DNA of 64,000 nt. It comes from Chloroflexi bacterium 44-23. GTDB taxonomy: Bacteria > Chloroflexota > Anaerolineae > Anaerolineales > Anaerolineaceae. This document shows, piece by piece, positions 35,994 to 45,671 of the stretch. A program made the position numbers and the translations under genes. The stretch is taken from NCBI GenBank assembly GCA_001899005.1, contig MKUW01000015.1, positions 248,001 through 312,000 of the forward strand, written 5' to 3'. The notes below the pieces were generated by a model. The model was not told the DNA's origin, did no database searches, and was given only the letters and a program-made list of their open reading frames with translations. How positions within the stretch are numbered: the first letter of the stretch is position 1; each line of letters begins with the position of its first letter.

Positions 35994-37470
35994 ATCACAA
36001 AACTTCTTAAAAAAGCTTAGTTCGTCAAAAATTTTTTGGATATTGATGGCAGCAATCATTTTCCAGAGCTTATACCTCTTATTCGCCAAATCTGTATTGG
36101 ACTTTGGTTTTCCTTTAGACGATGCCTGGATTCACCAAACGTACGCCCGCAATCTGGCAACTTATTGGCATTGGGAATTTATACCAGGCCAGGTTTCTGG
36201 GGGTTCCACATCCCCACTTTGGACATTGTTATTAGTGCCAGGCCACTGGCTGCCTAAAGGTTATTTTCTTGGTTGGACCTTCTTCATTTCTTTTTGTCTG
36301 TATGCCGGTTCCGCATTTTATTTCAATCAGGCAGCCGAAAAAATCATGGTCAGCGGAACAAGATTACCAATTTATGGTCTCATCTTTCTTTCCGAATGGC
36401 ATTTAATATGGGCTACTAACTCCGGGATGGAAACAATTCTTTTAATTTTCTTTTATATGTTGCTAACTTATTGGATTGTCACTGAAAAAACATTTTCATG
36501 GAAATTTGCACTGGTCAGCGCATTATTAATCTGGGTGCGCCCGGATGCGATCACTTTTATTGGGGTTTTTGGGCTTATTGTTTTGGGTGACATTTTCCTT
36601 GGTAATGGTGTGATCAGAAATTGTTGGAAAATAATTACGCTTGTAGTTGGAAGTACTTTGCTTTATGGTTTGTTTAATTTTATAGTCACCGGCACTTTTT
36701 TCCCGAATACCTTTTATGCCAAACAGGCCGAATACTCAGTTTTATTCAACACACCTTTGAATAAAAGATTAGGTGAAATATTACTGGTTCCAATTACTGG
36801 AATTGGGGCTATTCTTCTACCAGGTTGGTTATTTCAAATTTATGATTGGATAAAAACCAGAAACCGTAGATATTTGGCAATCGTAATCTGGATGTTTGCA
36901 TTTTTGCTGTTATATGCCGTACGATTGCCAGTCACATATCAACACGGCCGTTATTTTATCCCGATTATTCCTATTTATCTTTTAACAGCTTCCACCGGTC
37001 TGATACGATTAATCGCCTTGCTTAAGGGAAAAATTGGATTGGCTATTTCTAAAAGTTGGCAAATTTCTTTGGTGATAGTTGCAGTCATATTTTTGTTTTT
37101 AGGAGCAAATGCATATGCTCTGGATGTTGCTATTATTAATTCAGAAATGGTGGCAGTCTCACAGTGGATATCTGAAAATACAAAACCTTCAGCAATTGTT
37201 GCAGCACATGATATAGGGGCATTGGGTTTTTATTCCAACCGAAGAATTATCGATCTGGCAGGCCTGATTACGCCGGAAGTAATCCCAATTATCACCAACG
37301 AAGATCTATTAATTAATTACCTTGATGAAAAAGGAACCAACTACCTGATGACCTTTCCAGATTGGTATTCTGACCTGGTGAGAGGCAAATCTGTAGTATT
37401 TGAGAGCGTTAGTCCTTTTGTTATTACTGCGGGTGGTACCCATATGACAGTTTATGATTGGCAGGATTAA
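35980..37470 (+). CDS. Polytopic membrane protein, glycosyltransferase-like
   Basis: A 496-residue protein with about 10 membrane segments. The loop FPLDDAWIHQTYARNLA followed by GGSTSPLWTLLL is a recurrent signature in Chloroflexota GT-C-like proteins, with the Asp-Asp pair as probable metal/donor site. The C-terminal 100 residues are soluble (ALGFYSNRRIIDLAGLITPE). Last gene of the plus-strand glycosyltransferase series; a new promoter lies immediately downstream. Confidence 0.75.
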   Translation: MSSLKSQNFLKKLSSSKIFWILMAAIIFQSLYLLFAKSVLDFGFPLDDAWIHQTYARNLATYWHWEFIPGQVSGGSTSPLWTLLLVPGHWLPKGYFLGWTFFISFCLYAGSAFYFNQAAEKIMVSGTRLPIYGLIFLSEWHLIWATNSGMETILLIFFYMLLTYWIVTEKTFSWKFALVSALLIWVRPDAITFIGVFGLIVLGDIFLGNGVIRNCWKIITLVVGSTLLYGLFNFIVTGTFFPNTFYAKQAEYSVLFNTPLNKRLGEILLVPITGIGAILLPGWLFQIYDWIKTRNRRYLAIVIWMFAFLLLYAVRLPVTYQHGRYFIPIIPIYLLTASTGLIRLIALLKGKIGLAISKSWQISLVIVAVIFLFLGANAYALDVAIINSEMVAVSQWISENTKPSAIVAAHDIGALGFYSNRRIIDLAGLITPEVIPIITNEDLLINYLDEKGTNYLMTFPDWYSDLVRGKSVVFESVSPFVITAGGTHMTVYDWQD

Positions 37471-37473
37471 ATT

Positions 37474-37503
37474 TTGGCATTCTACCTGACACTATGCTAG
37501 AAT
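37474..37503 (+). promoter_or_regulatory. Predicted promoter for the histidine kinase gene
   Basis: TTGGCA at 37474-37479 and TAGAAT at 37498-37503 with an 18-base spacer and a TG one base before the -10. It starts four bases after the stop of the last glycosyltransferase gene. Confidence 0.55.
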
Positions 37504-37560
37504 TACATGCGTTATAAATGATCTTAACCCCACGCAAAGAAATAAATTAAGGAGTTTTCT

Positions 37561-38622
37561 ATGGCAGAACATGAAAATTTATTAAAAGATTTTATGGTTG
37601 AGATCGAGTCTGACCTGGAGCAGTCACAACGAACTTTAAAAGAAGTCGATATGATGCTGGATCAAAGCCAGGCCGAGTTGAGTAAGCTAACACAGCGTAA
37701 CACACAGGTAACCTCACATTTGCAGGTCATTCAAGCTCAGTTTGAATCGATGCCACGCGACGATATTAAGCTTGCTTATAACTCTGCATTAGACACCCAG
37801 CAACGAATGCTGGTCATGCGTAGCCAGTTGGAAAAACTGCAATCAGATCAATCGAACTTGAAAAAGAGAATAGCCCTTTATGATCGCTTTAAAGCGATTG
37901 TTTCAGACAACGATATCCCCGAAAAAAATGGAAAGAAATCTAATGTTGGCAGTGGAGCCGCCATGCTTGAGATGATGATTAATTCTCAAGAAACTGAGCG
38001 GCAACGACTGTCACGCCAAATGCATGATGGCCCCGCCCAGGCGTTATCTAATTTTATCGTTCAAGCCGAAATTGCCGCCCGCCTTTTTGAAATAGATAAG
38101 GAAAAAGCCAAGTACGAAATGGAAAACCTCAAGAATTCTGCCATGGGCACCTTCCAAAAAGTACGTAATTTTATTGCTGAATTGCGTCCTATGATGCTTG
38201 ATGATTTGGGTTTAATTCCAACGATAAGAAAATATATTGACGTTTTCAGAGAACAACACGGTGTCGAAGTTAACTATTCTGTCAAAGGCAATGAAAAGCG
38301 ATTTGAGCCGTTTATTGAGATTATGATTTTTCGTGCTTTGCAGGAATTAATGGGTAATGCTGTCCGCCATAATCTGGACCAACCCGTAAAAATTCAACTC
38401 ACCGTGCAGATTATCCTTGATGACAACTTCGTCAAGATGATTGTCTCTGATAACGGTAAGGGGTTTGATCCAAGTCAGGCGGCTACTTTTAGTGGTTTGG
38501 GTTTGAAAGTGATCAAAGAACGTGTTGAAATCCTGGGTGGCTATCTTGATCTTGATTCTGCCGTTGGACAGGGTTGCAGAATTACTATTCAATTACCAGT
38601 CACTGTGCAAACCACAGTTTAA
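37561..38622 (+). CDS. Soluble DegS-like sensor histidine kinase
   Basis: A 353-residue cytoplasmic kinase. Residues 1-115 are a coiled coil rich in Gln, Leu and Asp. The HisKA_3 dimerisation motif has His155 in RQMHDGPAQALSN; the ATPase domain shows QELMGNAVRHN (N-box), SDNGKGFDP (G1) and FSGLGLKVIKERVEILGG (G2). There is no membrane segment or named sensor domain. HisKA_3 kinases normally pair with NarL-type regulators; none is in the window. Start ATG 37561 is preceded by AAGGAG. Confidence 0.92.
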   Translation: MAEHENLLKDFMVEIESDLEQSQRTLKEVDMMLDQSQAELSKLTQRNTQVTSHLQVIQAQFESMPRDDIKLAYNSALDTQQRMLVMRSQLEKLQSDQSNLKKRIALYDRFKAIVSDNDIPEKNGKKSNVGSGAAMLEMMINSQETERQRLSRQMHDGPAQALSNFIVQAEIAARLFEIDKEKAKYEMENLKNSAMGTFQKVRNFIAELRPMMLDDLGLIPTIRKYIDVFREQHGVEVNYSVKGNEKRFEPFIEIMIFRALQELMGNAVRHNLDQPVKIQLTVQIILDDNFVKMIVSDNGKGFDPSQAATFSGLGLKVIKERVEILGGYLDLDSAVGQGCRITIQLPVTVQTTV

Positions 38623-38660
38623 TATTTTAGCGAATTTATTTTTCGAGGAGATCTTTTTTT

Positions 38661-39833
38661 ATGTCAAAAACTATTGGGATACTTACGGGCGGCGGCGATG
38701 TGCCAGGCCTCAACCCGGCGATTAAATCTGTGGTTTCAGGTGCGATGGAAATGGGTTATAAAGTGTATGGAATTCGCAGAGGATGGGGTGGCCTGCTCCA
38801 TTACGATTTGAATGAACCTTCCACACATGATTATTATATTAAAGAACTAACATATAACGACGTTCGCACAATTGATCGAACTGGCGGCACGTTCTTGCAT
38901 ACTTCCCGTACCAACCCTCAACGAGTTTCGAGTGCAGATACACCCGGTTTCTTGGCCAATTCAAAATGGGGAAAACCCGTTAAAGGCGAATCTGGATTTA
39001 CTGATTTCACGGATCACACATTGAATGTTTTAAGTAATCTTGGAATCGACTCGCTTGTAGCGATTGGTGGAGATGACACGTTGAGTTTTGCTGTCCGACT
39101 TCACAAAGAAGGCTTTCCTGTTATTGGTATTCCAAAAACCATGGATAATGATGTCTTCGGGACAGATTATTGTATTGGATTTTCAACAGCAATAACCCGC
39201 AGTGTTGAATTTATTACAAACTTGCGCACTTCAATTGGTTCACATGAGAGAATTGGCATTGTTGAACTTTTTGGCCGTAATTCAGGCGAAACCAGCCTGA
39301 TCGCCGGATATCTTGCCTATGTTGATCGGGTATTAATCCCAGAAGTACCTTTTTCAATTGACCGTCTTTGTGGTTATATCATCGATGATAAACGTGCAAA
39401 CCCATCAAATTACGCAATCATGACGATTTCGGAAGGGGCTATTATTGATGGATTGGAAGTTATTGAATCCGGTGAGGAAGATGCTTTTGGTCATAAGAAA
39501 CTAGGCGGTGTAGGAGTCATCCTTTCTGAACAACTTAAGAAGTTAACTGGTGTAAATACAATGTATCAACAGCTTGGTTACCTGATGCGATCCGGGGCAC
39601 CAGATTCGCTCGATCGAATGGTAGCCATGTCGTTTGGAAATTTAGTATCGCAATTATTACGCCGGCATGAAATGGGAAAACTGGTGTCACTGCATGGTGG
39701 AAAATATACGACCGTGCCAATTGATATGGTTTTGGCAGGCAGAAAACAAGTGGACGTACCAGCTTTTTACGATATGGAAACCTATAAACCGAAAATAAAA
39801 GATTTTATGGGTGTTCCCATGTTCTTAAGTTAG
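38661..39833 (+). CDS. 6-phosphofructokinase, predicted PPi-dependent
   Basis: A 390-residue PfkA-superfamily enzyme phosphorylating fructose 6-phosphate. [16 protein letters not shown] at 6-21 is the phosphate-binding loop. Two positions separate phosphate donors: GGDDT has Asp139 where ATP enzymes have Gly (E. coli Gly104), and PKTMDND has Lys159 where ATP enzymes have Gly (E. coli 124). Both point to pyrophosphate as donor, as in Propionibacterium and plant enzymes. Catalytic Asp is in TMDND. Start ATG 38661 follows GAGGAG. No other glycolytic gene is adjacent. Confidence 0.9.
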   Translation: MSKTIGILTGGGDVPGLNPAIKSVVSGAMEMGYKVYGIRRGWGGLLHYDLNEPSTHDYYIKELTYNDVRTIDRTGGTFLHTSRTNPQRVSSADTPGFLANSKWGKPVKGESGFTDFTDHTLNVLSNLGIDSLVAIGGDDTLSFAVRLHKEGFPVIGIPKTMDNDVFGTDYCIGFSTAITRSVEFITNLRTSIGSHERIGIVELFGRNSGETSLIAGYLAYVDRVLIPEVPFSIDRLCGYIIDDKRANPSNYAIMTISEGAIIDGLEVIESGEEDAFGHKKLGGVGVILSEQLKKLTGVNTMYQQLGYLMRSGAPDSLDRMVAMSFGNLVSQLLRRHEMGKLVSLHGGKYTTVPIDMVLAGRKQVDVPAFYDMETYKPKIKDFMGVPMFLS

Positions 39834-39875
39834 CAATGGACTGACCTAATCTCTTTTGGATATAAAGATTGTTGT

Positions 39876-40370
39876 ATGAAAAAGAGTGATCAGGGTTTCA
39901 ATCCGAAACGATTTCAGGTAATTGTTCGCACGCTTATTTTTATTTTCCATGATGATAAGATACTTCTCTTAAAAGGCGCACCCAATAAGAAAATTTGGCC
40001 AGGTAAATTCAATGGAATCGGAGGACATCTCGAGATGAACGAGGACGTCCTATCTTCTGCGAAAAGAGAATTAAAGGAAGAAACAGGACTGACCAATATT
40101 AATCTGCAGTTACGCGGGAATATTGTCATTGATAATGGCGATCAGACAGGAATTATGCTTTTTGTTTATCGTGGTGAGGCTTTATCTACAAAAATCGTTA
40201 ATAGCGATGAAGGCCAATTAATGTGGGTCGAGATGGAAGAGTTAGACAAAATTGATCTGGTTGAAGATTTAAAGACATTAATCCCGCGAGTGATTTCGAA
40301 TGAGCAATCCGTATTTTCGGGCTATTACCATTTCGTAAACGATAAACTTCAGATGGAATTTGAAAATTGA
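39876..40370 (+). CDS. NUDIX hydrolase (MutT-like)
   Basis: A 164-residue NUDIX protein. The NUDIX box starts with GGHLEMNEDVLSSAKRELKE and closes with ETGL (about 50-72), with all the metal-binding Glu residues. The context WPGKFNGIGGHLE resembles 8-oxo-dGTP diphosphatase and related house-cleaning enzymes, but substrate cannot be fixed. It follows the phosphofructokinase gene by 42 bases and converges with the trypsin-like gene. Confidence 0.88.
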   Translation: MKKSDQGFNPKRFQVIVRTLIFIFHDDKILLLKGAPNKKIWPGKFNGIGGHLEMNEDVLSSAKRELKEETGLTNINLQLRGNIVIDNGDQTGIMLFVYRGEALSTKIVNSDEGQLMWVEMEELDKIDLVEDLKTLIPRVISNEQSVFSGYYHFVNDKLQMEFEN

Positions 40371-40395
40371 TTAGCTAAATGCTTTCCAATGCATC

Positions 40396-42264
40396 TTAAT
40401 CTTCAAACACAGTATCCAGCGGTTGGGTGGCATTGTTAGCATTGTCGAATCCTATAACGCATAATCGCGATGGTCCTTCACTGCGTTCAATCGTAATCGG
40501 TATGCGACGATATTGTAGGTAACCATCATTGTTTGCACAGGAGATTAAATCTTTCGGTCCAAATTTATATCGATAATCGGAAAGCTCTGGTGGAAAGAAG
40601 ACCAGTGATATGTCGATAAAATCTGGAGATTTGAAAATATCGAGCTGAGGTTCAAGTTGAGGCGGCGTTGTGTCGATTTGTGCGATGGCAACTGTTGGAT
40701 AAACAAAACTTTGCCAGGAGTTATTGACCAATGCTGAATTACCGGCTAAAACACAAAGCAGATAAAACCCCTCCTCATCTGGAACGGCATCAGTGATAGT
40801 TGAGTTTTTCGCGAGAGAGATTGGTTGGCTATATCCTTCATTTGAGCGACAATTTACCAATCCGGCTGCTCCTGCCTTATAGCGATAGTAGGGTAGATCA
40901 CCTGCCAAAGTGACATCCCAAATCAGTGGCGGTTGACTAACTGAGTGAGAAAATCCTTCAAAAGCGAGTTGGGAAACAGGAGGTAAGGGGCAATCGGCAG
41001 ACAAAGAAAAAAGTCCGTCTTTTGAAAAACAAGCACCGAGACCATCTACAGGGGTCGCATAGCTTGTATCTTCGTTCACAGTCACCTTCCCAGCTGTTAT
41101 TTCGCAAGGCACACCCAGATAACAAGCACTTGAACCTTCCACAGTGGTGTTGATAAGCCCATAAATGGTATTGGATTCCGTTGAAAGAAGTGGTGAACCG
41201 GAACTTCCACCGAATATATCTTTGCAAGTCGTTGCATAATGGTCATAAAAATGCCAAGAGAATTCAAGCAAATCAACCCGATCATACGCCTGACATACTT
41301 CCTGGCGCAAATAAGCTTTGCCAGAATCTAAACCACTACTGGGTGCTCCTACGACCCGGACCTGGCTTTCAATGGGAAGAGGTGCTTCCGCAATAGGTAA
41401 TGGAAATATATTCTGTTCAGCCAGTTCTGCCAAGGAAGCATCCAATCTGATGATAGCAATATCAATACCTTGCATCGTGCTATACACTATCTGATTTATT
41501 GGGATGGCAATTTGAGAATCTAGCGTGTCTGCAAAATAATTAAATACAACCTCACCTTCTGCCTTCCGGTTGATGATAGCGCCATTCGCCAACCATTCAA
41601 CGCAGTGGCCATTGGTAAATATGTAAGCTGGGGTGTTGACACCAGCACCGGTATCGACCAAAGCGGCTGTACAGGTGCTAATGAGGTTGATTCTACCAAT
41701 TCCACGCCACAAATCACTGTTCTCTAGCAAAGTTGACATGCCTCCGGGATCTGAGGTTGCTTGCGGTGGCGGTGTTTCCATAGTCATTGTTGGGGTTTTT
41801 ATATCTTTAACTGCGGTGACCATAGGGATATCGATTCTCAGTTTTTCTGCTAATATCAGCGGTTTTGTATCATTTGTGAACAAGAGTAAACCTTCAGTAT
41901 CCTCTATGCGTGCAGAGAGATAGGGTTGAAAGGCGTTATTGAAATCAGCCTGAATTACTGTTATCTGGAAATTAACAGGCAATGATTTGGCATCAGGAAT
42001 AGCCTCTTCACCCAAAATTTTGACTGATGCATCGGCCAGGCTGTTTTCTAGCACTTGTACAATTATTTTACTGCACTTAGGCAATAATGGGCTGACCTTT
42101 TTATCAGCCAATACGATTTGCCCAGAAATTATTAGGTTATTATTTAGTTTGGTAGGATCAGTACCCACTTCGTTACCCGGTATGCATGCAGCAATCAAGG
42201 TTAAAAAGAATGAAATAACAACTATAATCCTGAATTGAAATCTGCCAGTATCTCTAGGTTTCAC
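40396..42264 (-). CDS. Secreted trypsin-like serine protease lipoprotein
   Basis: A 622-residue lipoprotein. A signal peptide with lipobox LIAAC places the lipidated Cys at 27. Residues about 185-400 form an S1/S46-like trypsin fold with the triad His220 (TNGHC), Asp268 (GIDIAIIR) and Ser355 (GGSSGSP). Before it lies a beta-rich N-domain (40-150) and a Pro/Thr linker. After it come two repeats (about 430-510 and 545-620), each with YRYK, an NC or SC, NDGY/NEGY and LCV. Target unknown. No neighbour suggests an operon. Confidence 0.82.
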   Translation of the reverse strand: MKPRDTGRFQFRIIVVISFFLTLIAACIPGNEVGTDPTKLNNNLIISGQIVLADKKVSPLLPKCSKIIVQVLENSLADASVKILGEEAIPDAKSLPVNFQITVIQADFNNAFQPYLSARIEDTEGLLLFTNDTKPLILAEKLRIDIPMVTAVKDIKTPTMTMETPPPQATSDPGGMSTLLENSDLWRGIGRINLISTCTAALVDTGAGVNTPAYIFTNGHCVEWLANGAIINRKAEGEVVFNYFADTLDSQIAIPINQIVYSTMQGIDIAIIRLDASLAELAEQNIFPLPIAEAPLPIESQVRVVGAPSSGLDSGKAYLRQEVCQAYDRVDLLEFSWHFYDHYATTCKDIFGGSSGSPLLSTESNTIYGLINTTVEGSSACYLGVPCEITAGKVTVNEDTSYATPVDGLGACFSKDGLFSLSADCPLPPVSQLAFEGFSHSVSQPPLIWDVTLAGDLPYYRYKAGAAGLVNCRSNEGYSQPISLAKNSTITDAVPDEEGFYLLCVLAGNSALVNNSWQSFVYPTVAIAQIDTTPPQLEPQLDIFKSPDFIDISLVFFPPELSDYRYKFGPKDLISCANNDGYLQYRRIPITIERSEGPSRLCVIGFDNANNATQPLDTVFED

Positions 42265-42487
42265 TTTGTTTCACTTATTATTTTCCTTTGTATGAAAGTA
42301 GGATAAAATAATTTTAATTTTTCTATTACAACCACCAATAGAATTGTTAATCTATCGTAATCGAAACCTCACAATCAATCAATAGGGCTCGAATTTCTTC
42401 TTGTACGTAGAGATTATATTAATGAGGAAGAGTTGACTATTTCAAACCATTAAGGACATAATAATTGTTCGATCTGCAATTTAGGTA

Positions 42488-43054
42488 TTAGCGTTTACTT
42501 TCCTTTTGAAAAAAAAGTAAAAGCGTACTACCGTATTTTCTGCGGTCAAATATCTCAAAGTATGTCGATGGATAGGTTTCTTCTTCGATTGGATGTATCT
42601 GAACAATTATCCAGCCATCTTCGCGTAGCCACGCATTATTTGTTTCCAGAATCTGCAGCGTTGTTATCCACATTTTTTTATATTGAGGCGGAGCGACATA
42701 AATATAATCAAACGTTTGGTCTGCGTTATTTTTAAGATATTTTAGGCTGTCAATTTTAATGACATTTGCTTTATCAAAGAGATGGGTGAACCTCAAATTA
42801 TCTTTAATCGTGGTGAAGGCTGTTGCATTTAATTCCAAAATTCTCGCATAACTTGCACCGCGACTGAGTGCTTCAATGCTGACACTTCCGGATCCCCCAT
42901 ACACATCCAAAAAATGTGAATCAATAATATCCTTCCCAATGATATTGAATAATGATTCCTTTACCCGATCTGTAATTGGCCTGGTACTATCGCCTGGGAC
43001 TGATTTTATCCTCATGCCCTTGGCGGAACCTGAAATGATGCGAAGTGTACCCAA
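42488..43054 (-). CDS. rsmD: 16S rRNA m2G966 methyltransferase RsmD
   Basis: A 188-residue class I methyltransferase acting on guanine 966 of 16S rRNA. RIISGSAKG at 5-13 and TRPITDRVKESLFNII are family hallmarks. The SAM-binding motif is DVYGGSGSVSIEA at 50-62. The catalytic (D/N)PPY is APPQY at 121-125; I have seen VAPPQYK in other members, so it is probably functional. Length normal. It is the last gene of a minus-strand run after the BchI-like gene, six bases apart. Confidence 0.9.
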   Translation of the reverse strand: MGTLRIISGSAKGMRIKSVPGDSTRPITDRVKESLFNIIGKDIIDSHFLDVYGGSGSVSIEALSRGASYARILELNATAFTTIKDNLRFTHLFDKANVIKIDSLKYLKNNADQTFDYIYVAPPQYKKMWITTLQILETNNAWLREDGWIIVQIHPIEEETYPSTYFEIFDRRKYGSTLLLFFQKESKR

Positions 43055-43060
43055 AGTTTC

Positions 43061-44263
43061 TTAACCAGTATTAATGCGAGTTAACAGGTCCACAATTCTC
43101 TTGTCATTATTTGCTTGTTGTTCAAAGAAACTTGAATTGAGGTTTGTAGATCGTAAGCGCAAAGCCATTGGTGCAACACTGAGTAGATCGGCCATTGAGA
43201 CGACTACATTTTTGTTGGCAGCAGCGTGCGCCTTTGCTGCCTCAAATAAGGCTATTTCGGTTCTTAGAGATTCAATGTTGAGGTCTTGAATTATCTTAAT
43301 ACCAATTTTAGCAATTTCTACCGGCAAGTCCACCTTGGAGATTTCACGTCGAACTTCTTCCAATTCATTTTTGGCAATGAAAGTTTCTTGTTCATATAGC
43401 TGCTGGAAGTGAAGTGGGTTTTTGCGATATTGAACGGAATTTAAATAAGCTTCGTATCGGTCATTGTCATCTTTTAAGCCGCGGGTTATCACGCGTAATC
43501 CAAACCGGTCTAAAATTTGTGGTTTTAAGTTGCCTTCATCCGGGTTCATTGATCCTATTAGTATGAATCGTGATTTATACGTGGCAGATACACCTCCGCG
43601 TCGTATTGTGTATCTCCCCATTGCCGCGGCATCCAAAATGGCATTAATAATTTCATCCCCTAAGAGATTTATTTCATCGATATACAGGATATTTTGATCT
43701 GCCATTGAAAGAATCCCTCGCTTAAGGCGCATACGGTTGTGAGAGAGTTGCCGTTTATCAAGTCCGCCGATGACATTCTCAAGTTTGGCATTTAAAGGGA
43801 GTTCGACCAAATGAGCCTTTTCTTTTGTTGAAAGTGAAACCCCTTTTGCATATTTTTCTGCACAATCCGGGCAGACAGCTTCCAATCCTTCAGATTCAAC
43901 ATCTTCTTCCAGACAGCCATAAAAACAACGACTGACATTATTCTCAGGAAGCAAATCCGTTAAACCTTGAATGGCAGTGCTTTTACCAGTGCCGCGCGGA
44001 CCCAATAAAAGCACACCCCCAATTTGAGGATTTATAAGGGCAAAGGTCAGAGCCATCTTCATTTCATACTGTCCGACGATAGCCAAAAAGGGATAATGGA
44101 CCGGATGAGCGAGGCCAGAATCTTCATTATGGTCCATTGAATGTACATGCTTGCCGGATACTTTGTCAATAAGCTCTTGAAGTGAACGAAATTCAGGTAT
44201 TCCAGTGTCCGGGGAAATTGATGGATTACCATTGGAAGGTGGGTTAAGATTATTTGACATCAT
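43061..44263 (-). CDS. BchI/ChlI-like AAA+ ATPase
   Basis: About 400 residues, of the magnesium-chelatase subunit I / MoxR-related group. Walker A GPRGTGKS at about 88-95, Walker B NILYIDEINLL with the following INAILDAAAMGRYTIRRGG, and GSMNPDEGNLKPQILDRFGL. An insertion has four Cys (about 113, 117, 131, 134: CFYGC and CPDC), as in BchI-like proteins of non-phototrophs, likely binding zinc. No chelatase H or D subunit or other bacteriochlorophyll gene is in view, so an unknown chelatase or remodelling role is possible. The start overlaps the end of gtrA. Confidence 0.85.
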   Translation of the reverse strand: MMSNNLNPPSNGNPSISPDTGIPEFRSLQELIDKVSGKHVHSMDHNEDSGLAHPVHYPFLAIVGQYEMKMALTFALINPQIGGVLLLGPRGTGKSTAIQGLTDLLPENNVSRCFYGCLEEDVESEGLEAVCPDCAEKYAKGVSLSTKEKAHLVELPLNAKLENVIGGLDKRQLSHNRMRLKRGILSMADQNILYIDEINLLGDEIINAILDAAAMGRYTIRRGGVSATYKSRFILIGSMNPDEGNLKPQILDRFGLRVITRGLKDDNDRYEAYLNSVQYRKNPLHFQQLYEQETFIAKNELEEVRREISKVDLPVEIAKIGIKIIQDLNIESLRTEIALFEAAKAHAAANKNVVVSMADLLSVAPMALRLRSTNLNSSFFEQQANNDKRIVDLLTRINTG

Positions 44264-44708
44264 TATAGGTCCAGTAGCGATTTGCAAAAAAGTTCCAAAA
44301 CATTACGATAACAATTAAAATTGCCAGGGTAATATTATGGCCAATAATCTGTGGGGAAAAAATAAATTGTGGATCGATTATGCGATTTGTAAATTGCAAA
44401 ATAATGCTTTCAATGGGTGTAAATAGAATAACACGAATTATCAAGCCAACCACGCTTACAATTACAAACTGAGTTAATTGATTGGCAAAAGCTTTGAGAC
44501 GTGAATCGGGGTAGGTCCAATAACGATTCCACAAGAAATTGGACAGAACAGCTGCTACGAAGCTAATGATGCTTGCGACCAAAGCAGAAAGAGGGGTCAG
44601 GCTGCTGACTAGGTTGAATATGCCAAAATCGATAATGGCTCCTATCAATCCAACGAACCCAAATTTTAAAAATCGGGTGCGTTCTACACGATTGGTGAGA
44701 ATATTCAT
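44250..44708 (-). CDS. GtrA family membrane protein
   Basis: A 152-residue GtrA-like protein with four membrane segments. The opening [19 protein letters not shown] and the double FLWNRYWTY / FFANRYWTY motifs are typical. GtrA proteins help move lipid-linked sugars or related groups across the membrane in cell-surface glycan synthesis. It overlaps the UDP-sugar gene before it by four bases and the BchI-like gene after it by about 14 bases, consistent with a translationally coupled set. Confidence 0.88.
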   Translation of the reverse strand: MNILTNRVERTRFLKFGFVGLIGAIIDFGIFNLVSSLTPLSALVASIISFVAAVLSNFLWNRYWTYPDSRLKAFANQLTQFVIVSVVGLIIRVILFTPIESIILQFTNRIIDPQFIFSPQIIGHNITLAILIVIVMFWNFFANRYWTYNDVK

Positions 44709-45661
44709 AAACCCATTTTTTCCTTAAAATATGGAATCGTATTGCTTAAGCCTCGTTCAAGTGTGAATTCAGGTTGCCAATTTAGAATTTCTTTTGCCCG
44801 GGTAATGTCCGGTTTACGGCGTTCCGGGTCATTTCCCAACCGCATATTGCGGATATGAGTAATGCCGGCCGGATTTTTGGTCATTGAATTGATCTTCTCA
44901 GCCAATTCGATCATGGTCATTTCAGTTGGGTTACCAATGTTTACAGGATCATGGGTGTCTGAGAGCAATAACTTGTGGATGCCTCGAATTAAATCTTCAA
45001 CAAAGCAAAAGCTGCGAGTTTGCAAACCTTCTCCATAGATTGTGAGTGGCTCTTGACGCAATGCTTGTTGAATAAAATTTGGAATTACACGTCCATCATC
45101 CAAGCGCATACGAGGGCCATATGTATTAAAGATACGAACAATTTTGGTGTTAATCCCATGAAAACGGTGATAAGACATGGTTAATGCCTCTGCAAAACGT
45201 TTCGCTTCATCGTACATGGATCGAGGACCGGTTGGATCCACATGTCCATAGTAACTTTCCTTTTGCGGATGTTCTTCAGGATCACCGTATATCTCGCTCG
45301 TTGATGCCAGCAAGAAAATAGCATCGTTTGCTTTCGCTACACCGAGTGCGTTATGGGTGCCAAGAGCTCCGGCTTTCATTGTTTGGATAGGAAGGTTGGG
45401 ATATCCATAAGGAGAATTTTTGTTAGGGCTGGCCGGTGAAGCAAAATGCATGACAGCATCAATTTTCCCTGCCACAAAAATAAAATTTGATACATCATGC
45501 CGGATAAATGAGAAATTGGGATTTCCGGCCAAATGGGCAATGTTTTGCGGGTCTCCAGTCAAGAAATTGTCAATTCCGACTACTTCATGACCTTCAGCAA
45601 GTAGAAAATCACACAAATGGGAACCGAGGAAGCCAGCAGCTCCAGTGATAAGTATTTTCAT
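44705..45661 (-). CDS. UDP-glucuronate decarboxylase (UXS-like NAD-dependent epimerase family)
   Basis: A 318-residue extended SDR. The NAD motif [10 protein letters not shown] is at 6-15, catalytic Tyr150 and Lys154 are in [25 protein letters not shown] is the UXS pattern, matching enzymes that convert UDP-glucuronate to UDP-xylose; a UDP-glucose 4-epimerase-like activity is less likely. Start ATG 45661 has GGAGAAG upstream. With gtrA next, it suggests a sugar for envelope glycans. Confidence 0.88.
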   Translation of the reverse strand: MKILITGAAGFLGSHLCDFLLAEGHEVVGIDNFLTGDPQNIAHLAGNPNFSFIRHDVSNFIFVAGKIDAVMHFASPASPNKNSPYGYPNLPIQTMKAGALGTHNALGVAKANDAIFLLASTSEIYGDPEEHPQKESYYGHVDPTGPRSMYDEAKRFAEALTMSYHRFHGINTKIVRIFNTYGPRMRLDDGRVIPNFIQQALRQEPLTIYGEGLQTRSFCFVEDLIRGIHKLLLSDTHDPVNIGNPTEMTMIELAEKINSMTKNPAGITHIRNMRLGNDPERRKPDITRAKEILNWQPEFTLERGLSNTIPYFKEKMGL

Positions 45662-45671
45662 TTCTTCTCCT

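Noticed and set aside
40371..40395. Possible terminator between the NUDIX and protease genes
   Set aside because: Only a 4-bp ATGC/GCAT stem with an eight-base loop and no T-run.
42488..43054. RsmD as inactive because the DPPY motif reads APPQY
   Set aside because: The same VAPPQY variant appears familiar from other members of the family, and the rest of the motifs are intact, so loss of function is not supported.
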